A stretch of 64,000 nucleotides of DNA, taken from Opitutaceae bacterium (lineage in GTDB: Bacteria; Verrucomicrobiota; Verrucomicrobiia; Opitutales; Opitutaceae). The notes below the pieces were generated by a model. That model searched no databases and was not told the origin of the DNA. It worked only from the letters and a program-made list of their open reading frames with translations. The stretch covers positions 62,001-126,000 of the forward strand of contig JAQUYL010000008.1 of NCBI GenBank assembly GCA_028691845.1, read 5' to 3'. Shown one piece after another: positions 58,968-64,000 of this stretch (position 1 is its first letter; each line of letters starts with the position of its first letter). Both the position numbers and the translations under genes were made by a program.

Positions 58968-60785
58968 ATGAAAAAAATCGACTTCATGCTCACCACGTTC
59001 CGTGACGGCTTCCAGTCCGTCTTCGGCGCGCGGGTCTTCTCCAAAGATTATCTGCCTCTCGTGGAATATGTCGCCAACGAGTGCGGCATCACTCACTTCG
59101 AGGCAGGTGGCGGGGCGCTTTTTCAGTCGCAGTTTTTCTACGCCAACGAGAACGCCTTCGATGTGATGGACGCCTTCCGCGCCGCCGTCGGTCCCAAGGC
59201 CAATCTCCAGACTCTCGCCCGCGGCATCAATGTAGTCGCCCTTAAGTCCCAGCCGCGCGACATCGTCAAACTCCACGCCGTCCTTTTCAAGAAGTACGGC
59301 ATATCGACTATCCGCAATTTCGACGCGCTCAACGACGTCCACAACCTGATCGACTCCGGGCGCTTCATCACCGAGGCCGGCCTCAAACACGAGATGTGCG
59401 TCACCATGATGGAGCTGCCCCCGGGTTGCTCGGGTGCCCACGAGGTGGACTTCTACGAAAAAAACCTCCGCGCCCTGCTCGACGCCGGCATCCCCTATTC
59501 GTCCATCTGCTTCAAGGACGCCTCCGGCACCTCCCGGCCGCAGAAGGTCCACGACACGATCAAGATGGCACGCTCCCTCCTCGGCAAGGACGTCCGCATC
59601 GTCTTCCATTCGCACGAGACTGCCGGCACATGCGTTGCCGCCTACCTTGCCGCCATCAATGCCGGCGCCGATCAGGTCGATCTCGACATCGCCCCGATCT
59701 CCGGCGGCACCAGCCAGCCCGACATCATCACGATGTGGCACGCCCTCCGCGGCACCGAGTACACCCTCGATGTCGACATCAACAAGATCATGCAGCTCGG
59801 CGATCGCTGCAAGGAAGCCCTCAAGGACTACTTCTTCCCTCCCGAGGCCATGCGCGTGGAGCCCCTCATCCCGTTTTTCCCGATGCCCGGCGGCGCACTC
59901 ACGACGAATACCCAGATGCTCCGCGACAACGGCCTCATGGACCGCTACCCCGAGATCATCGCCGCCATGGGCGAGGTCGTGAAGAAGGGCGGCTTCGGCA
60001 CCTCCGTCACCCCCGTCAGCCAGTTCTATTTCCAGCAGGCGTTCAACAACGTCATGTTCGGACCCTGGAAGAAGATCGCCGATGGCTACGGCCGCATGGT
60101 CCTCGGCTACTTCGGCAGCACCCCCGTCGCTCCTGATCCCGAGGTCGTGAGAATCTCCGCCGCGCAGCTCAAGCTCCAGCCCACCACCGACCACCTCACC
60201 GTCATCGAGCAGGACCCCAAGCGTGGCATCGCTGCCGCCAAGGACCTGCTCGAAAAGGAGGGCCTGGCCACCACCGACGAGAACATCTTCATCGTCGCCT
60301 CCTGCGAGGAAAAGGGCATCGCGTTCCTCAAGGGCAACGGCACCATCGGTGTCCGCAAGAATCCCGCGAAGTCCGAGACCGCGCCGGCGCCCGTCGCCAG
60401 CTCCACGCCGGGCTCGACCGCCCCCGTCGCCTACGACATCGATCTCAACGGCCGCAACTACCACGTCATCGTCGACGGCGCCACGGCGCTCGTGAACGGC
60501 ACCAGCTATCCCTTCGGCGTGAAGGAATCCGCCGTACCCGCCGCCGCGGCGCCCGCCACCGGCACGGGCACTGGACAGCCGGTCACCTCCCAGCTTCCCG
60601 GCCTCGTGCTCCGCATCGATAAGCCGGTCGGCAGCCGCGTGAAGTCCGGTGACCCCATCCTCATCCTTGAATCGATGAAGATGGAAATCACCATCGGCGC
60701 CTCGCACGACGGCATCGTCGCCGAGATCCTTGTCGCCCAGGGGGCCCTCGTCCAGGCTGGTCAGATTCTCGCGATCATCCGTTGA
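58968..60785 (+). CDS. oadA: Oxaloacetate decarboxylase alpha-like subunit
   Basis: The 605-residue biotin enzyme contains the carboxyltransferase TIM barrel (MLTTFRDGFQSVFGARVFSKD, FKDASGTSRPQKVHDTI, VFHSHETAGTCVAAYLAAINAGAD, with metal His residues), a helical domain, a Pro/Ala/Thr linker (470-520) and the biotinyl domain with ESMKMEI (biotinyl Lys about 570). Such alpha subunits transfer CO2 from oxaloacetate to biotin, and OadB then decarboxylates it while pumping Na+. Pyruvate carboxylase subunit B is the alternative, but the oadB neighbour argues for a decarboxylase. ATG 58968 is preferred over TTG 58959. Confidence 0.93.
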   Translation: MKKIDFMLTTFRDGFQSVFGARVFSKDYLPLVEYVANECGITHFEAGGGALFQSQFFYANENAFDVMDAFRAAVGPKANLQTLARGINVVALKSQPRDIVKLHAVLFKKYGISTIRNFDALNDVHNLIDSGRFITEAGLKHEMCVTMMELPPGCSGAHEVDFYEKNLRALLDAGIPYSSICFKDASGTSRPQKVHDTIKMARSLLGKDVRIVFHSHETAGTCVAAYLAAINAGADQVDLDIAPISGGTSQPDIITMWHALRGTEYTLDVDINKIMQLGDRCKEALKDYFFPPEAMRVEPLIPFFPMPGGALTTNTQMLRDNGLMDRYPEIIAAMGEVVKKGGFGTSVTPVSQFYFQQAFNNVMFGPWKKIADGYGRMVLGYFGSTPVAPDPEVVRISAAQLKLQPTTDHLTVIEQDPKRGIAAAKDLLEKEGLATTDENIFIVASCEEKGIAFLKGNGTIGVRKNPAKSETAPAPVASSTPGSTAPVAYDIDLNGRNYHVIVDGATALVNGTSYPFGVKESAVPAAAAPATGTGTGQPVTSQLPGLVLRIDKPVGSRVKSGDPILILESMKMEITIGASHDGIVAEILVAQGALVQAGQILAIIR

Positions 60786-60976
60786 GCAGCGCTCCGGCAA
60801 CTCAAACCACGGTTCACCAAGTCAGCTCAACGCCGCAGGCAGGACCATTATTCCTGATTCAGTCTCACGATCGGGGTTGGCCGCCGCCACATGATGGCGA
60901 TAGCGCCCACCCCTGATGCTTGGATGCTTCCGGTTTAACCTCTCCTGTGGCCGTTTCCTTCACTTTGCCTTACTCC

Positions 60977-62320
60977 ATGAAAGCATCCCTTACCCTCGCC
61001 ACAGTCGATAGCGCCCTTGGCGATATACCGTTGTGGCTTACGATGCCGTTTGCCCTGCTGCTGATCCTGATCGCGGCCATGCCGCTCTCCCCGGCACGGA
61101 TCAAACATTTCTGGGAAAATTATTATGCACATACCGCCATCGCCCTGGGCGTAGCGGTCGCCTCGTACTACCTGTTTTTTATATCAGGCGGGGGCGTGAC
61201 CGTGCTGCACACGGCGCAGGAGTATTTTTCCTTCATCTGCCTGATCGGTTCACTGTTTGTCGTCGCCGGCGGCATTCATATCAATGTCAAAGGCGGGGCG
61301 GCGCCGCTGGACAACGTCGTCTTCCTTGCTGTCGGAGCCGCGGTCGCCAACCTGATCGGAACCACCGGCGCCTCCATGGTGCTGATCCGGCCGTTCATCC
61401 GGATGAACAAGATCCGGATCAGCGCATACCACATCGTCTTCTTCATCTTCATCGTTTCCAACTGCGGCGGCGCGCTCACGCCAATCGGCGATCCGCCGCT
61501 CTTTCTCGGCTATCTGCGCGGCGTGCCGTTCTTCTGGCTGATCAATGAAGTGCTGGTGCAATGGCTCGTCACCATTGGCATGATTCTGGCGGTATTTTTC
61601 GTCATCGACCGGCGGGCCTACCGGCACGTGGCGAAAACAGCGCGGGCCAAGATCGAAGCACCGGACACCTGGCGCTTCGAGGGCGGCCTCAACGTGCTGC
61701 TGCTGCTGGCCATCATCGGCGCGGTCTTCCTGCCCGAGAGATTCTTCCTGCGCGAAGCCGTGATGCTCGGGGCGGCGGCGGCGTCCTGGCGGCTCACGCC
61801 GCCGGTGGTCCACGCGGAAAACCATTTTTCCTTCGGCCCGATCAAGGAGGTCGCCTTTCTCTTCTTCGGCATCTTCCTCACCATGATGCCGGCGCTCGGC
61901 TATATCGACCGGCACGGCGACGAGTTCGGGGTCCGGAAACCGCTTCAATATTATGTGTCGGCCGGCAGCCTCTCCGCCGTGCTGGACAACGCGCCGACCT
62001 ACGCCACGTTCCTGCGTCTGGCCGAGACCACGGCCATGAAAGAGCGGCCGGAGGATTTTCCCGCCAACCCGAAGGGGGAGGCCGAGATGGTCGCCGGCTT
62101 GCGGTCCAGCCGCGCCGGCTCCAACCTCATCATCGCGGTCAGCCTCGGCGCAGTCTTCTTCGGCGCCATGACCTACATCGGCAACGGTCCGAATTTCATG
62201 GTGAAATCCATCGCCGAGGGGGCGGGCATCAAGGTGCCGACCTTTTTCGGCTATATCTTCAAATATAGCCTGCCTTTTCTGCTACCGATCCTGCTCTTGA
62301 GCGGCTGGCTGTTCCTGTAG
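60977..62320 (+). CDS. Na+/H+ antiporter, NhaD-like (ion transporter superfamily)
   Basis: The 447-residue protein has about 12 helices, including GAAVANLIGTTGASMVLIRPFIRMN and SNCGGALTPIGDPPLFLGYLRGVPFFW, the signatures of NhaD-type Na+/H+ antiporters. The second-half motif LDNAPTYATFLRLA and GAMTYIGNGPNFMVKSIAE complete the two-fold repeat. It lies 190 bp after oadA on the same strand. Na+/H+ exchange would couple the sodium pump to proton gradients. ATG 60977 fits; an upstream TTG is possible. Confidence 0.88.
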   Translation: MKASLTLATVDSALGDIPLWLTMPFALLLILIAAMPLSPARIKHFWENYYAHTAIALGVAVASYYLFFISGGGVTVLHTAQEYFSFICLIGSLFVVAGGIHINVKGGAAPLDNVVFLAVGAAVANLIGTTGASMVLIRPFIRMNKIRISAYHIVFFIFIVSNCGGALTPIGDPPLFLGYLRGVPFFWLINEVLVQWLVTIGMILAVFFVIDRRAYRHVAKTARAKIEAPDTWRFEGGLNVLLLLAIIGAVFLPERFFLREAVMLGAAAASWRLTPPVVHAENHFSFGPIKEVAFLFFGIFLTMMPALGYIDRHGDEFGVRKPLQYYVSAGSLSAVLDNAPTYATFLRLAETTAMKERPEDFPANPKGEAEMVAGLRSSRAGSNLIIAVSLGAVFFGAMTYIGNGPNFMVKSIAEGAGIKVPTFFGYIFKYSLPFLLPILLLSGWLFL

Positions 62321-62656
62321 GCGGCGGGATTCATGCTTCTCCGCAGGCCCCGTTCGCGGCGCCTGCGGTTTCATGCAGCCCTGGACTGTGCACGGACTCT
62401 GCACCTCTGCAGCTTCCGCCTTGAAACCCTCCCTCATCTCTCTCGCTTGGGAAGCATCTTCCCCTGCCGGGCTGTGGCAGCACAAGGGGGGCGTGATATT
62501 GCATATCCCGGAAGCAGGCGCGTCTTCATAAACAGGAAAAGTTCAGAGCTGGTTGATGATTTCGACCAGCTCGCCCGGGCGGCGGCTTCCTCGATCAGGG
62601 TAACGGTGCCAAAGACAAGAGACGCCGGTCAGGCAACCGCAGGCCCGATCCCTATA
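62321..62656. other. Intergenic region with one hairpin
   Basis: No gene is recognised in these 336 bp. The only structure seen is the hairpin at 62341-62368. Confidence 0.4.
62341..62368 (+). terminator. Candidate terminator after the antiporter gene
   Basis: CCGCAGGC pairs perfectly with GCCTGCGG across a 12-base loop, followed by TTT. It lies 21 bp past the antiporter stop. The short T-run makes it a weak intrinsic terminator. Confidence 0.5.
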
Positions 62657-64000
62657 TCAGACTGTGTGCACTGCTCCGGGTTTGGTGAATACCAATTGGG
62701 CGGTGACGCTGCCGACGGACAATCCCAGTGTGACAGCCAAAGCATTCCGGTAGGCGTTGAGCTGCGCGGAGTGGTGAACTGCGGCTTGTTCGACATCGGC
62801 TGCCGAAGACACGGCGTCTGTCTTGAAATCCACAATCTCCGCCGACACGGGATTATTGTTGCCATCAAGATGCACCACCACGCGATCAATCTGGCCACTG
62901 GTCAGGCGACCTTCCTGGAGCAGTTCAAATCTTTTTTCCCTCCATAGAAGGACTGGCGTTGCGGGCTTCTTGAAGATCTGCCGCAAGGTTGGCGATTCAA
63001 CACACTGCAACACCTCCTGTACGGCCTCCGCGGTGGCGTTGACTCCCAACGATTGAACAAGTTCGCGGTCCTTCTCTCCCATGCCCGTCAGCCAGTCGAT
63101 TTGCTCAAGGAGCCTGTGAACCTCGCTGCCGAGCTGGTGCCCGCGCTTTTCATCGGGTTTGAAAAGGTGTGCCCCCCTGACGACGATTGGGATCGTCTTC
63201 GAGGGCCGCACCCGCTGAAAGCGTTTCCCCTCCCCCTGCTCAGCAGCCGGCAAGGAGTGAAGCTCCGGCTCAGTGGCGAATTCCTCCTGGAGATGGGTTG
63301 TCTGGTACCAAGCCGGGTCCCCCCGTTGCCACGCTATTTGGAAATTCTCCTTCCCGATTGAGCCTGAAACTGGATTTTCCACCCCAAGAGCCTCATCAAG
63401 CAATTTATAATAGTTCGGAGATGTTGAATCACCAGCGGGAAACGTGATGAGATAAAGTCCGCGCTTGGCCCGGGTCATCGCCACATAAAGAAGGCACAGC
63501 GCCTCATAGGCCCCGTCTTCACGCCGATCGCGATCAAACTGCGCCAGCCGTGCCTCGACATTCAGCAAGTCACGCCGCGGCAAATCGAAGATCCAATCGA
63601 TCTGCCCTTCATCGTTGCGAAACACATCGACCGTGGAGTCACCCTCGTTGCGTTCGAGGAGGGTATTGCGTTTCAAGCACGGCAGGATGACCATATCCCA
63701 ATCAAGTCCCTTCGCCTTGTGGATGGTCAGGATGGGGATGACACCTTTGGCACCTTCGCTGCTGCGAACCGCATATTGCCGCAGGTGCGAGAGAAACTTG
63801 TCGGGGGATCCCTCTCCTGTTTTGTCGAACTCGCGGGCTGCGGTGAGAATCTGCCTGGCGCGCAACCGGGTGAATTCGTCGATGCCGTGGCCTGCCTGCT
63901 GCAATGCAAGAATCCACGCGCGGATGGTTGCCTCGAATCCGAAAGTCGCGAACTGGCGCAAAGTGTCCGCAACGAACTCCGGCGGTTTGCCAAACAGAAT
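62657..64000 (-). CDS. UvrD/AddA-like helicase-nuclease, partial (5' end outside window)
   Basis: The frame is open to the window end, so the N-terminal ATPase part is missing. The visible 447 residues contain superfamily 1 helicase motif V (ILTIHKAKGLDWDMVIL), motif VI (LLYVAMTRAKRGLYLI) and a C-terminal PD-(D/E)XK nuclease (EVHRLLEQIDWL, AEIVDFKTD, QLNAYRNAL). This is the AddA/RecB layout for double-strand-break end processing. Whether an AddB partner lies beyond the window is unknown. Confidence 0.88.
   Translation of the reverse strand: MLFGKPPEFVADTLRQFATFGFEATIRAWILALQQAGHGIDEFTRLRARQILTAAREFDKTGEGSPDKFLSHLRQYAVRSSEGAKGVIPILTIHKAKGLDWDMVILPCLKRNTLLERNEGDSTVDVFRNDEGQIDWIFDLPRRDLLNVEARLAQFDRDRREDGAYEALCLLYVAMTRAKRGLYLITFPAGDSTSPNYYKLLDEALGVENPVSGSIGKENFQIAWQRGDPAWYQTTHLQEEFATEPELHSLPAAEQGEGKRFQRVRPSKTIPIVVRGAHLFKPDEKRGHQLGSEVHRLLEQIDWLTGMGEKDRELVQSLGVNATAEAVQEVLQCVESPTLRQIFKKPATPVLLWREKRFELLQEGRLTSGQIDRVVVHLDGNNNPVSAEIVDFKTDAVSSAADVEQAAVHHSAQLNAYRNALAVTLGLSVGSVTAQLVFTKPGAVHTV

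Noticed and set aside
58911-60800. A 629-codon open frame antisense to oadA.
   Set aside because: Same reason: the sense strand encodes a complete, motif-verified OadA; the antisense product is low-complexity.

Overview
The window looks like part of a GC-rich chromosome from the Verrucomicrobiota, most likely Opitutaceae. That placement is an inference from gene content: an exosortase fused to EpsI, a type II secretion locus, an oadBGA-type sodium pump beside an NhaD-like antiporter, an RNase E/G next to rodA, and RNase Y. No rRNA or ribosomal marker gene is present to confirm it.

Layout. 0.2-11 kb: queF, rny, then an exosortase with a glycan cluster (GT9, two GT2 enzymes, a flippase, an O-antigen-ligase-like protein) and rodA. 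11-17 kb: rng, followed by perR-katG-bfr, followed by a second copy of the last ~100 bp of rng, so the peroxide-stress genes sit between two direct repeats. 17-29 kb: an accessory stretch with a Lys/Glu-repeat protein, a candidate structured RNA with an intrinsic terminator, a PstS-like protein, LysR/pirin/WrbA, small conserved proteins, a class V aminotransferase, a PerM-like protein, a DpnA-like DNA methyltransferase, tRNA-Leu(CAG), and three decayed genes (VOC, SRPBCC and a DenD-like epimerase). 29-45 kb: a P-loop protein, aroC, gspDEF on the + strand, carB, and gspGHIJKLM on the - strand. 45-54 kb: an ATP-grasp protein, then an ArsR repressor divergent from a tightly overlapping operon of two small membrane proteins, TolC, a membrane-fusion protein, an RND pump and a rhodanese. 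54-62 kb: a second PstS-like protein, an MFS transporter, an AT-rich hairpin-filled leader, oadB-oadG-oadA and a Na+/H+ antiporter. The window ends inside a UvrD/AddA-type helicase-nuclease.

How the genes work together. The exosortase and glycan genes suggest PEP-CTERM protein sorting coupled to exopolysaccharide export. PerR probably controls katG and bfr (peroxide removal and iron storage). The ArsR operon looks like an inducible efflux and sulfur-handling unit. OadBGA would export Na+ during decarboxylation and the antiporter would exchange Na+ for H+.

The least expected signals are: (1) the rng 3'-end duplication bracketing perR-katG-bfr; (2) a dispersed palindrome family, GTCAnC-TAATR-GnTGAC, with compensatory arm changes and two oppositely oriented pairs, one copy of which is translated inside the exosortase linker; (3) a structured, pseudoknot-capable RNA candidate ending in a strong terminator at 18.1 kb.
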